From contig OZ241868.1 in the NCBI GenBank assembly GCA_965202905.1, positions 868,001 through 932,000 of the forward strand: DNA of 64,000 nucleotides, in the 5' to 3' direction. Every line of letters starts with the position of its first letter. Position 1 is the first letter of the stretch. Of this stretch, positions 1-8,604 are shown one piece after another. The stretch is from CAYFYS01 sp965202905 (lineage in GTDB: Bacteria; Pseudomonadota; Alphaproteobacteria; MPNO01). Under the pieces are notes generated by a model, which had not been told where the DNA came from, did no database searches, and saw only the letters and a program-made list of their open reading frames with translations. The translations under genes and the position numbers were made by a program.

Positions 1-669
1 GTCGAGCCCCACATCGAGCAGGGCCCGGTGCTGGAGGCGGCCGGCGCGCAGATCGGCGCGGTTACCGGCATCCAGGGTTCGACCCGCTTCGTCGTCGAGA
101 CCGAGGGCGAGACCGCCCATGCGGGCACTATGCCGATCGCCGCGCGCCGCGATGCGCTGCAGGCCGCGCTCCGGGTCATCGCCCGGCTGAACGAGGTCAT
201 GTCTGATCCCGACGATGTGCTGCGATTCACCGTCGGGCGCATGGAGGTGGAACCGAACGCGCCCAACACGGTGCCGGGACGGGTGTCGTTCTCGATCGAT
301 CTGCGCCACCCCGACCGCGCCGAGCTCGATCGGCGCTGCGCCTTGATCGAACCCGCCGCCCGCGAGGTCGCGGGGCCGTGCTCGGTCGGCGTCGTCCAGA
401 GCTTCGGCATCCCGCCGCGGCGGTTCGACCCCACGGTGGTCGATCTGATCGCCGAGACCGCGCTCGCCCTCGACATGGAATGCCGGCGGCTTCCGTCGGG
501 CGCATTCCACGATGCGGCCTCGCTGGCCGCGCTTTGTCCGACGGGGATGGTCTTCATCCCCTGCCGCAACGGCGTCAGCCATCACGAAAGCGAATACGCA
601 AGCCCGGAGGATTGCCACGCCGGCGCGCAGGTGCTCACGGCTGTGCTGTCCGCCCTCGCTAATCGATGA
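1..669 (+). CDS. allC: Allantoate amidohydrolase / N-carbamoyl amino acid hydrolase (M20 family), 5' truncated by window edge
   Basis: The reading frame is open from base 1, so the gene begins upstream. The family comprises di-metal amidohydrolases that release ammonia from ureido compounds such as allantoate. Visible motifs are EPHIEQGPVLE at the window start (the HIEQGP metal-ligand motif), GTMP followed by RRDAL in the lid domain, and SGAFHDA near the C-terminus, where this family has SGAGHDA. The stop overlaps the ATG of an allantoinase relic by 4 bp. That pairing, plus the purine genes 4-10 kb downstream, favours allantoate over other carbamoyl substrates. A hydantoinase-pathway carbamoylase is the alternative. 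Family call is firm, substrate inferred. Confidence 0.8.
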   Translation, partial: VEPHIEQGPVLEAAGAQIGAVTGIQGSTRFVVETEGETAHAGTMPIAARRDALQAALRVIARLNEVMSDPDDVLRFTVGRMEVEPNAPNTVPGRVSFSIDLRHPDRAELDRRCALIEPAAREVAGPCSVGVVQSFGIPPRRFDPTVVDLIAETALALDMECRRLPSGAFHDAASLAALCPTGMVFIPCRNGVSHHESEYASPEDCHAGAQVLTAVLSALANR

Positions 670-896
670 GACCGGAAACGACGGACGGCCACCCGCGCGA
701 TTTCGTCGGATACGGCGCCAACCCGCCCGACCCCCGCCAGCCGGGCGACGGACGCGCCGCCGTCCGGTTCGCGGGCCGGCCCGGCCGCGCCGCGCCGATC
801 GGGCGCTTCATGAACTATGCGCAATCTCACGACCGGGTGCGGATCTGCTGGCGAACCGGCATCGCCCGACGCCGGCGCGAACACCACAAGCCCTGA
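666..896 (+). pseudogene. puuE: Allantoinase PuuE relic with large in-frame internal deletion
   Basis: The 76-codon frame starts with an ATG overlapping the previous stop (ATGA). Residues 11-30 (RDFVGYGANPPDPRQPGDGR) match the N-terminus of polysaccharide-deacetylase-type allantoinases, and residues from about 36 to the end, including GRFMNYAQSHDRV and IAR followed by EHH, match their extreme C-terminus. Family members are about 300 residues, so some 220-230 central residues holding the whole catalytic deacetylase core are missing, with the frame kept across the joint. No metal-binding residues remain, so the product cannot be an allantoinase. The assignment comes from recalled family sequences, not a search. 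Confidence 0.72.
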
Positions 897-906
897 GGCG
901 CACGGC

Positions 907-2118
907 ATGGCAGGACCCCTGGACGGCTTCCGCATTCTCGATCTCACCACGGTGATCTCGGGCCCGATGGCGACCATGATTCTCGCGGATCAGGGCGCGG
1001 ACGTGATCAAGGTCGAGGCGCCCGGCGGCGGGGATTTCACCCGCGCCGTCTCCAACCGGCGCGGCGGGTTCTCGGCCTCCTTCCTCAACAACAATCGCAA
1101 CAAACGCTCGATCGCGCTGAACCTGAAGGAGCCGCGCGGGCTTGATGCGTTGATGCGGATCGCCGCCGGCGCGGACGTTTTCGTGCAGAACTTCCGCCCC
1201 GGCGTCGCCGAGCGCATAGGGGTGGGCGAGGATGCGATTCGCGCGGCGGCGCCCGATATCGTCTACGTCTCGATCTGCGGCTTCGGCCACCGCGGGCCGC
1301 TGTCGGGGAAGCCGGTCTACGACCCGCTGGTCCAGGCGGTCTCGGGGCTGACCACCGTCCAGGCCGGCTCCGATGCCGAGAGGCCGCGGCTGGTGCGCAC
1401 CATCCTGCCCGACAAGCTGACCGGGGTGACCGCCTCACAGGCGATCACCGCCGCGCTGCTTGCGCGCGAGCGCAGCGGCGTCGGCCAGCACGTGCGGCTG
1501 TCCATGCTCGACAGCGTGGTGGCGTTCATGTGGAGTTCCGACATGAGCAGCCAGACCTTCATCGAACATCCCGTGCCGCAACAGGAGGCGCAGAGCTTCA
1601 TCGACCTGATCTACGAGACGGCCGACGGCCATATCACCGTGGCGGTTCAGACCGACAAGCAGTGGCTCGGCCTGACCCGGGCGCTGGGAAAGCCCGAATG
1701 GCTGGACGATCCGCGCTTCAAGACCACGGCGCTGCGCCAGGAGAACATCGACGACCGGCTGCGCCTCACCCAGGAGGCGGTGCGCGGGGACACCACCCAC
1801 CGTTGGATCTTGCGCCTGGAGGCCGAGGATGTACCCTGCGCGCCGGTGCTGACGCGTTCCGCAATGATCGATCACCCGCAGGTCGCCGCCAACGGCATCG
1901 TCCTGGAGCTCGAACACGACCATGCCGGGCCGCTGCGCCAAGCGCGCCCGGCGGCCGAGTTTACCGTGACCCCGACCGGGATCCGCCACGGCGCACCGAA
2001 GCTTGGCCAGCACAACGCGGAGATCCTGGGCGAGGCCGGCTTCTCCCTGGACGAAATCGCCGCGCTCGAAGGCGCTGGGGTCCTGGGCGGCGGCGCCGAC
2101 TCGGAGGCGGCGCAATGA
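907..2118 (+). CDS. CaiB/BaiF family III CoA-transferase
   Basis: 403 residues, the usual length. It would move CoA between carboxylic acids (formyl-, succinyl- or carnitine-CoA-type reactions). The N-terminus (PLDGFRILDLTTVISGP, then ADQGADVIKVEAPGGGD) is the family signature, and YDPLVQAVSGL carries the expected catalytic Asp. The ATG at 907 was chosen because homology begins there; an in-frame upstream extension to 817 overlaps the puuE relic. Its TGA overlaps the ATG of the next gene (ATGA at 2115-2118), so translation of the two is probably coupled. Substrate unknown. Confidence 0.9.
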   Translation: MAGPLDGFRILDLTTVISGPMATMILADQGADVIKVEAPGGGDFTRAVSNRRGGFSASFLNNNRNKRSIALNLKEPRGLDALMRIAAGADVFVQNFRPGVAERIGVGEDAIRAAAPDIVYVSICGFGHRGPLSGKPVYDPLVQAVSGLTTVQAGSDAERPRLVRTILPDKLTGVTASQAITAALLARERSGVGQHVRLSMLDSVVAFMWSSDMSSQTFIEHPVPQQEAQSFIDLIYETADGHITVAVQTDKQWLGLTRALGKPEWLDDPRFKTTALRQENIDDRLRLTQEAVRGDTTHRWILRLEAEDVPCAPVLTRSAMIDHPQVAANGIVLELEHDHAGPLRQARPAAEFTVTPTGIRHGAPKLGQHNAEILGEAGFSLDEIAALEGAGVLGGGADSEAAQ

Positions 2119-2828
2119 TCGACTTCTATTACTGGCCGACGCCCAATGGCTGGAAGGTCGCGATCATGCTCGAGGAGCTGAGCCTTCCCTACCGCACCGT
2201 GATCACCAACATCGCCAAAGGCGATCAGTTCGCGCCCGAGTTCATGCGGATCAGCCCGAACAACCGGATGCCGGCGATCGTCGATCACGACACCGGCGGC
2301 GCGCCCGTCCCGGTCTTCGAGTCGGGCGCGATCCTGTTCTACCTCGCCGAGAAGACCGGCCGGCTGATGCCCCGGGCGCCGCTGGGGCGCAAAGAGGCGA
2401 TCGAATGGCTGTTCTGGCAGACCGGCAACCAGGGCCCGATGGCGGGCCAGCTCAGCCATTTCGTCAACTACGCGCCCTCGGGCGAGGACTATTCCAGGAC
2501 GCGGTACGCCAACGAGTACGACCGATGCCTCGGCGTACTCGACCGGCGGCTCGCCGAACGCGCCTACATCCTCGGTGAAGACTACTCGATCGCCGACATC
2601 GTCTGTTGGCCCTGGGTGCTGATCGCCAGACCGCTGGGCGCGGCGCTCGAGCCCTTCCCCCACCTCATGCGCTGGCGCAACGCGGTCAAGGCGCGGCCCG
2701 CCGTGCAGCGCGGCGTCGATCTCGCCAAGGAGCACCGCCCCTCGGGCGGCCATAGCGAAGAGGAGCGCAGGATTCTCTTCAACCAGACCGGCGGGACGGT
2801 CGCACGGAAAACCGGGGACGGTTACTGA
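2115..2828 (+). CDS. Glutathione S-transferase (Nu/Ure2-like)
   Basis: 237 residues. The N-terminal thioredoxin-fold half is visible as YYWPTPNGWKVAIMLEEL, then SPNNRMPAIVDHD with the cis-Pro, then ESGAILFYLAEKTGRL, which is the glutathione gamma-glutamyl-binding ES motif. An alpha-helical C-terminal half follows. The YxxPTPNGxK start resembles Nu-class/YghU enzymes that act as disulfide-bond reductases. It overlaps the CoA-transferase stop by 4 bp, so the two proteins probably serve one pathway, for instance detoxifying a reactive intermediate. That role is inferred from context only. Confidence 0.88.
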   Translation: MIDFYYWPTPNGWKVAIMLEELSLPYRTVITNIAKGDQFAPEFMRISPNNRMPAIVDHDTGGAPVPVFESGAILFYLAEKTGRLMPRAPLGRKEAIEWLFWQTGNQGPMAGQLSHFVNYAPSGEDYSRTRYANEYDRCLGVLDRRLAERAYILGEDYSIADIVCWPWVLIARPLGAALEPFPHLMRWRNAVKARPAVQRGVDLAKEHRPSGGHSEEERRILFNQTGGTVARKTGDGY

Positions 2829-2930
2829 TTCCAGGCGTCAGGGCGAGGCGGCGATCGTCGCATTTCCCGGCCCGGCCCGCCTCGCGCATCATGCCGGGCG
2901 CCTCCCCGGCGCCGAAAGGAGACGTCACCG

Positions 2931-4104
2931 ATGGGCCTCGGGCCGACCGTCGACCAGACGGCGATCATGGACGGGATCGCCGCGGTGACCGCGGGCTTCG
3001 GTGACGCCTACTGGCTGGAACGCGACCGTGACGGCGGCTTCCCGCACGCGTTCTATGAGGCCGTGGCCGCCGGCGGCTGGCTCGGCATCGCGCTGCCGGA
3101 AGCCTATGGCGGCGCCGGGCTCGGCGTCACCGAGGCGGCGCTGATGATGATGACCATCGCCGGCTCGGGCGGGGCGATGGCCGCCTGCTCGTCGGTACAC
3201 ATGAACATCTTCGGCCCGCGCGCGATCGTCGCCCACGGCAGCGAGGCGCAGAAAGACCTCTGGCTGCCCGGGCTGATCGACGGCTCCTGCAAGATGTGCT
3301 TTGCGGTCACCGAGCCGAACGCGGGGCTTGACACCACCCGGATCGCGACCCGGGCCGAGCGGGCGGGCGATCATTACGCGGCGCACGGCCAGAAAATCTG
3401 GACTTCAACCGCCCAGGTCGCCGAGAAGATCATGCTGCTCGCGCGCACCGCGCCGCGTCGCGAGGACGCGCCGGCCGAGGGGCTGAGCCTCTTCTTCACC
3501 GACCTCGACCGAAATGCCGCGCGGGTGCGCGAGATCGACAAGATGGGCCGCAAGGCCGTCGATTCGAACGAGATCTTCTTCGATGGGATGCGGGCGCCCG
3601 TGGACGACCGGATCGGCGAGGAGGGCAAGGGCTTCGGCTATCTGATACAAAGCCTCAATCCCGAGCGCATCCTGGTCGCCGCGGAGGCGGTCGGCATCGG
3701 GCACGACGCCATCGGCCGCGCCGAGCGCTATGCCGCCAGGCGCGTGGTCTTCGAGCGGCCAATCGGGCAAAATCAGGCGATCCAGCACCCGCTCGCCGCC
3801 GCCGGGGCCACGCTCGATGCGGCGGAGCTCGCGGCGATGAAAGCAGCTTGGCTCTACGACCGCGGCGAGCCCTGCAGCATCGAGGCCAACGCCGCCAGGT
3901 ACCTCGCCGCCGAGGCCGGGTTCGAAGCCTGCAGGCAGGCGGTCGCCGCCCACGGCGGCCCACGGCGGCATGGGCTACGCCCGCGAATTCCATGTCGAGC
4001 GGCTGATGCGCGAGATCATGATCCCCTACCTCGCGCCGGTCAGCCAGCAGATGGTCCTCAACTACATCGCCGAGCGCGCGCTCGGCCTGCCGAAACCGTA
4101 TTGA
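2931..4104 (+). pseudogene. Acyl-CoA dehydrogenase, frameshifted by a 10-bp tandem duplication
   Basis: Starts at ATG 2931 behind AAAGGAGA. The N-terminal and middle domains are typical: GWLGIALPEAYGGAGL, FAVTEPNAG, and KIWTSTAQVAEKIM. At 3950-3969 the decamer CCACGGCGGC occurs twice in tandem, shifting the frame. If one copy is removed, the normal C-terminus resumes (HGGMGYAREFHVERLMREIM, then stop at 4102-4104) to give about 387 residues. As written, the frame runs on to 4217 with an unrelated tail and loses the C-terminal helical bundle needed for FAD and tetramer contacts. It is either a recent inactivating duplication or an assembly error. Confidence 0.85.
3950..3969 (+). repeat. Two tandem copies of a 10-bp unit inside the acyl-CoA dehydrogenase gene
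   Basis: CCACGGCGGC is present at 3950-3959 and again at 3960-3969. Ten is not a multiple of three, so the second copy explains the frameshift. Deleting either copy restores a coherent reading frame to the stop at 4104. Confidence 0.9.
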
Positions 4105-4133
4105 CGCGCGCAAGATGCCGGCAAGCCCGCGCC

Positions 4134-4484
4134 TCAGCTTCCGCGGTAGGTCGAGTAGCCATAGGGCGAGACCAGCAGCGGGACATGGTAGTGCTGGTCG
4201 GCCGAGGCGATGCCTAAACGGACGATCACGACATCGAGGAAGGGCGGGTTGGGCGCCGCAACGCCGGCGTCCCGGAAATAGTCGCCGACATGGAAGGCAA
4301 GCTCGTATACGCCTTCCTTGAAGTTCTCGCCGTCGAGCAGCGGGGCGTCGCAGCGGCCATCGGCGTTGGTCTCCGCTGAGGAGATCGCGTGCTGCGGCGT
4401 GGTCGCGGCATAGAGGCCGATGCGGACGCCCGCGGCCGGCCGGCCGTGGGCAGTGTCCAGCACATGTGTCGTCAGCCTGCCCAT
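4134..4484 (-). CDS. uraH: 5-hydroxyisourate hydrolase (transthyretin-like)
   Basis: 116 residues. It hydrolyses 5-hydroxyisourate, the urate oxidase product, to OHCU. Family hallmarks are the N-terminal LTTHVLDTAHGRPAAG with the catalytic His, an internal Arg/His-rich strand, and the diagnostic C-terminus SPYGYSTYRGS (YRGS). It is the last gene of the minus-strand purine block, 87 nt downstream of the urate oxidase gene. No signal peptide is seen, so it is probably cytosolic. Function is secure from the signature and the context. Confidence 0.95.
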   Translation of the reverse strand: MGRLTTHVLDTAHGRPAAGVRIGLYAATTPQHAISSAETNADGRCDAPLLDGENFKEGVYELAFHVGDYFRDAGVAAPNPPFLDVVIVRLGIASADQHYHVPLLVSPYGYSTYRGS

Positions 4485-4571
4485 CGCCGCCGTTCCTCCG
4501 ATCGGTGGCGCGGTCCCCGGTGCGGCCGGTCGTTCGGCGGAAGATCTTGGCCAGGAACCGGCCTCGCGGCG

Positions 4572-5768
4572 TTACTCAATCTCGGCCCCCCCGGCGATCC
4601 ATTGACCGAGGACGCGACGCTCGGCATCGGTCATCCTGGTCGTATTGCCGAGCGGCATGGTTCTGGTCAGGACCGAAACCGCCTTGATCCTGGGCGCCTG
4701 GGCCCGGATCTGGGCGGCGGTGTCGAAGACGACGTTCTTGGGCGGCTTCTCGAAGTTCTCATCGACCGGCTTCGCGGCGTGGCACGAAACGCAGCGCCTG
4801 GAGATGACGTCATAGGCCTGGGCGAACGTGACCGGCTCGTCATCTCCCTCGGCCTGGGTCCCCAGCGTCTCGGCGGGGATCGTCGCGTAGATCAGCGCCA
4901 GCATGATCGCGACCGCGGTCGGGATTGGCCAGACCTGCGGCGTGCCCGCATTGCGCAGGTTGAACCAGTGCCTGACGATCCCGCCGACGACGAACAGGAC
5001 GATCAGGATGACCCAGCCGTGGATGTGGCCGAAGGTGCTGGGGTAGTGGCTGCTCATCATGATGAACAGCACCGGGAGCGTCATGTAGTTGTTGTGGACC
5101 GAGCGCTGCTTGGCGTTGAAGGCAAGCCGCGGATCGAGCTTGGCGCCGGCCCGCGTGGCCTCGACCAGCCTGGCCTGGCTCGGAATGATGATCATCCAGA
5201 CATTGGCCACCATGATGGTGCCCAGCATCGCGCCGACATGCATGTAGGCGCCGCGTGCGCTGAACACCTGGCTCAGCCCGTAGGCAGCCGCGATCAGGAG
5301 CGCAAAACCGATCGCCTCGACCAGCATGCCCTTGTGGCGGAGGGGCGAGCGGTACAGCCCGTCATAGGCCAACCAGGCGATAACCAGCACGCCGACGCCG
5401 ATCGCGATCGCCTCGCCCTTCGACAGGTCGGCGACCGCCGGGTCGATCAGGTAGATCTCCGCGCCCATGTAGTAGATCAGGCCGAGCAGAAGAAAGCCCG
5501 AGATCCAGGTGAAGCCGGCCTCCCACTTGAACCAGTGCAGCGTCTTGGGCACCTCCTCGGGCGCGAGATCCATCTTCTCGACGACGTAGAAGCCGCCGCT
5601 GTGGGTCATCCACAGCTCGCCCTCGACGCCCTTCTTGGGCGGGTCCGGCTTTTCCAGGTGGCTGTCCAGCCACATGAACAGAAACGACGAGCCGATCCAG
5701 GCGATGCCGGTAATCAGATGGGTCCACCGGAGCACCAGGTTGAGCCATTCGCTGATGATCGACTCCAT
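4572..5768 (-). CDS. puuD: Membrane-bound urate oxidase PuuD with C-terminal cytochrome c domain
   Basis: 398 residues from the ATG at 5766-5768; longer open frames upstream run into uraD. About eight hydrophobic segments fill residues 10-300, with conserved ITGIAWIGSSFLFMWLDS at the start and YMTLPVLFIMMSSHYP in the middle. The C-terminal ~73 residues carry a haem-c site CVSCH at 326-330, with a candidate distal Met in TMPLGN near 371. PuuD-type enzymes oxidise urate to 5-hydroxyisourate and are thought to pass electrons to respiration through the cytochrome. uraD lies 14 nt upstream and uraH downstream, so all three steps from urate to allantoin sit together. Confidence 0.93.
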   Translation of the reverse strand: MESIISEWLNLVLRWTHLITGIAWIGSSFLFMWLDSHLEKPDPPKKGVEGELWMTHSGGFYVVEKMDLAPEEVPKTLHWFKWEAGFTWISGFLLLGLIYYMGAEIYLIDPAVADLSKGEAIAIGVGVLVIAWLAYDGLYRSPLRHKGMLVEAIGFALLIAAAYGLSQVFSARGAYMHVGAMLGTIMVANVWMIIIPSQARLVEATRAGAKLDPRLAFNAKQRSVHNNYMTLPVLFIMMSSHYPSTFGHIHGWVILIVLFVVGGIVRHWFNLRNAGTPQVWPIPTAVAIMLALIYATIPAETLGTQAEGDDEPVTFAQAYDVISRRCVSCHAAKPVDENFEKPPKNVVFDTAAQIRAQAPRIKAVSVLTRTMPLGNTTRMTDAERRVLGQWIAGGAEIE

Positions 5769-5782
5769 GTCCCCGCCCGTTC

Positions 5783-6289
5783 CTAGTCCTCGACCAGATC
5801 GAAGAGACGAAACTGCCCGATCAGGCCGATATTGCGCAACGCCTCGGCCCGCTCCGCATCGGCGTCGTTGCTCAGCCGCGCCTCGAAGGCGTCGAAGATC
5901 GTCTCCTTGGTATGGCCCTTGACCGCGATGACGAAAGGAAAGCCGAAACGTGCGCGATAGGCATCGTTCAACCGATGAAACCGCTCGAAATCCCGGTCCG
6001 ACAGCCGGTCGAGGCCCGCGCCGGACTGCTCGCGGCTCGAATGCCGGGTGAGCCCGCCCGCCCGCGCGGCCTTGCCGGCGAGGTCGGGGTGGGCGCGGAT
6101 CAGCGCGAGCCGGGTATCCGCGTCGGCCTGCTCGATTGCCGCCAGCATGGCCGCATGGAGCGCCTGCCTGCTCGCGTAAGGCCGGCGCGCGCAGGCCGCC
6201 TCGGCGATCCAGGGAGAATGCTCGAAGACCGCGCCAAGCGCGGCGACAAAGGCCGCCGGCGCGGCCGCGTTGAGCTCCGCGAGCTTCAC
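5783..6289 (-). CDS. uraD: 2-oxo-4-hydroxy-4-carboxy-5-ureidoimidazoline (OHCU) decarboxylase
   Basis: 168 residues, GTG start at 6289 overlapping the xdhB stop by 4 bp (GTGA). It decarboxylates OHCU to S-allantoin. Visible family features are the N-terminal helix LNAAAPAAFVAALG, FEHSPWIAE, the IRAHPDLAG motif that carries the catalytic His, and the RFGFPFVIAVKG block followed by an Arg-rich helix. Position between xanthine dehydrogenase and PuuD matches its pathway step. Confidence 0.95.
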   Translation of the reverse strand: MKLAELNAAAPAAFVAALGAVFEHSPWIAEAACARRPYASRQALHAAMLAAIEQADADTRLALIRAHPDLAGKAARAGGLTRHSSREQSGAGLDRLSDRDFERFHRLNDAYRARFGFPFVIAVKGHTKETIFDAFEARLSNDADAERAEALRNIGLIGQFRLFDLVED

Positions 6290-8604
6290 GATGCGGCGTC
6301 CCGGGCCCGGACGTCCTCGACCGCGGCCAGCACCCGCTCGGGCGTCGCCGGCGGGTCGAGCGCGACGAAGTGGCGGTGATCGGCAAGGCCCGAGACCGCA
6401 TCGCGGATCGCGAGCCAGACCGAGAGCGCCAGCATCAGCGGCGGCTCGCCGATCGCCTTGGAGCGGAAAACGGTCGGCTTCCGGTTGGGCGCGTCCTCCA
6501 GGATATGGACATTGAAGACCGGCGGCACATCTCGGCTGCCCGGGATCTTGTAGGTCGACGGCCCGTGGGTGCGTAGCCGGCCGTCATCGTCCCACCACAA
6601 CTCCTCCATCGTCACCCAGCCCATGCCCTGGACGAAGCCGCCCTCGATCTGGCCCATGTCGATCGCCGGGTTAAGCGAACGGCCGCAGTCCTGAAGGATA
6701 TCCGCGCGCAGGACCCGGTTCTCCCCGGTCAGCGCGTCGATCGCCACCTCGGCGATACAGGCGCCGTAGGAGAAGTAGTAGAATGGATTGCCCTGAAGCG
6801 TCGCGGCGTCCCACGTCAGCTCCGGGGTTCGGTAGAACCCCGCAGCCGAGAGCGAGACCCGCTCGCGCCAGGTGAGTTCAGCAAGTTCGGCGAAGCTCAT
6901 CGACCGGTTGCCGGCATAGACCCGGTTGTCGGCGAAGCGGATCTCGGCGTCGGCCACGCCGAAACGGCCGGCCGCGACCCCGGTCATGCGCTGCTTGATC
7001 CGGCTTGCCGCATCGAGCGCGGCCATGCCGTTGAGGTCCGAGCCGGAGGACGCCGCGGTCGCCGACGTGTTGGGCACTTTTCCGGTGTTGGTGGACGAGA
7101 TCCTGACGGTCTCCAGATCGATCTGGAAGACCTCCGAGACCACCTGGGCGACCTTGACGTGGAGCCCCTGCCCCATCTCGGCGCCGCCGTGGTTCAGATG
7201 CACGCTGCCGTCGGTGTAGACGTGAACCAGGGCGCCGGCCTGGTTGAGCGTCGGCACGTTGAACGAGATGCCGAACTTGATCGGCATCATCGCGACGCCC
7301 TTCCTGATCACCGGGCTTTGGGCGTTGAAGGCGGCGATCGCGGCGCGGCGGGCCGCGTAGTCCGCCTCTGCCGACAGCCGCTCGACGATGGGTTCGATGA
7401 GGTTGTCGTCGACCGCCTGGCCGTATGGCGTGACGTTGCGCGGGGCGGCGCCGTAGTAGTTCGCCCGCCGGACCGCCTCGACATCGAGCGCCAGATCGCG
7501 GGCGATGTGCTCGATCACCGCCTCGATCGCCACCATCCCTTGCGGTCCGCCGAAACCTCGGAAGGCGGTGTTGGAGACCGTGTTGGTCTTGCAGCAATAG
7601 CCGCGGAAGAGCGCGTTCGGGATGTCGTAACAGTTGTCGGCATGGCACAGCGTACGCGCCATCACGGAGGTCGACAGGTCCGCGACGTTGCCCGCGCGCG
7701 CGGCGAACAGGATGTCGAGCCCCCGGATCCGGCCGTCCTCATCGAAGCCCACATCGTAGCGCATCAGGAAGTCGTGGCGCTTGCCGGTGATCGTCATATC
7801 GTCGTCGCGCGACAGGCGCAGCTTGACTGGGCGCCTCGACAGGCGGGCCAGCACGGCGGCGATCGCGGCAACGATGGTGGCCTGGCTCTCCTTGCCGCCG
7901 AACGCCCCGCCCATCCGCCGGACATCGACCGTGACCACGTTGACCGGTACGCCGAGGACGCGGGCGACGCCGTGCTGGACCTCGCTCGGATGCTGGGTCG
8001 AAGAATAGACCAGCATGTCGTGGTCTTCCTGCGGCGCCGCGAGCGCGATGTGGCCTTCCAGGTAGAAGTGATCCTGGCCGCCGCAGGTCACCTCCCCGCC
8101 GACCCGGCGCGGGGCGGCTGCAATGGCTGCGGCCGCATCGCCGCGGCGCATGATCTGCGGCTTTGCGACGTAGGATTCGCGCTCCAGCGCGTCCCCGATC
8201 GTCAACACCGGCGCGAGTGGCTGGTAGTCGACCTCGACCAGCATGGCCGCTTGCCGCGCCGCATCGCGGGAGTCGGCTGCGATCGCGGCCACCGGGTGGC
8301 CGTAATACTCGGCCACGTCGTCGGCCAGGATCGGCTCGCCCGAGAAGATCGGCGCGACGTCGTTGACACCCGGGATGCCCGCGGCCGTCAGCACGGCGGT
8401 CACGCCGGGCGCGGCGCGCGCCTTTGACGTATCGACGCCGCGGATCCGGGCATGGGCATACCGGCTGGTCGCGAGCCAGGCCTCCTGAGTGCCGGGCAGG
8501 TTCGGCATGTCGTCGATGTAGACCGCCTGGCCGGTGACGTGCTTCTCCGCGCTGTCGTGGCGCCAGGCGCGATGGACCCCGCCCTTGAGCGTCTCGGCGT
8601 TCAC
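6286..8604 (-). CDS. xdhB: Xanthine dehydrogenase, molybdopterin-binding large subunit
   Basis: 772 residues. The GTG at 8602-8604 is taken as start because it overlaps the xdhA stop (GTGA) and homology begins there (NAETLKGGVHRAWRHDSA, then VTGQAVYIDDMP). Molybdenum-cofactor contacts include FGGKESQA and TAFRGFGGPQG, and the catalytic Glu lies in SKAIGEPPLMLA near the C-terminus. With XdhA it oxidises hypoxanthine and xanthine to urate, feeding PuuD encoded two genes downstream. The accessory protein XdhC is not in this window. Confidence 0.96.
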   Translation of the reverse strand: MNAETLKGGVHRAWRHDSAEKHVTGQAVYIDDMPNLPGTQEAWLATSRYAHARIRGVDTSKARAAPGVTAVLTAAGIPGVNDVAPIFSGEPILADDVAEYYGHPVAAIAADSRDAARQAAMLVEVDYQPLAPVLTIGDALERESYVAKPQIMRRGDAAAAIAAAPRRVGGEVTCGGQDHFYLEGHIALAAPQEDHDMLVYSSTQHPSEVQHGVARVLGVPVNVVTVDVRRMGGAFGGKESQATIVAAIAAVLARLSRRPVKLRLSRDDDMTITGKRHDFLMRYDVGFDEDGRIRGLDILFAARAGNVADLSTSVMARTLCHADNCYDIPNALFRGYCCKTNTVSNTAFRGFGGPQGMVAIEAVIEHIARDLALDVEAVRRANYYGAAPRNVTPYGQAVDDNLIEPIVERLSAEADYAARRAAIAAFNAQSPVIRKGVAMMPIKFGISFNVPTLNQAGALVHVYTDGSVHLNHGGAEMGQGLHVKVAQVVSEVFQIDLETVRISSTNTGKVPNTSATAASSGSDLNGMAALDAASRIKQRMTGVAAGRFGVADAEIRFADNRVYAGNRSMSFAELAELTWRERVSLSAAGFYRTPELTWDAATLQGNPFYYFSYGACIAEVAIDALTGENRVLRADILQDCGRSLNPAIDMGQIEGGFVQGMGWVTMEELWWDDDGRLRTHGPSTYKIPGSRDVPPVFNVHILEDAPNRKPTVFRSKAIGEPPLMLALSVWLAIRDAVSGLADHRHFVALDPPATPERVLAAVEDVRARDAAS

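Noticed and set aside
4389..5786. Long plus-strand open frame antisense to puuD/uraH
   Set aside because: Antisense frame in high-GC DNA; composition is Asp/Arg/Gly/His-rich with no motif, while the minus strand encodes clear PuuD.
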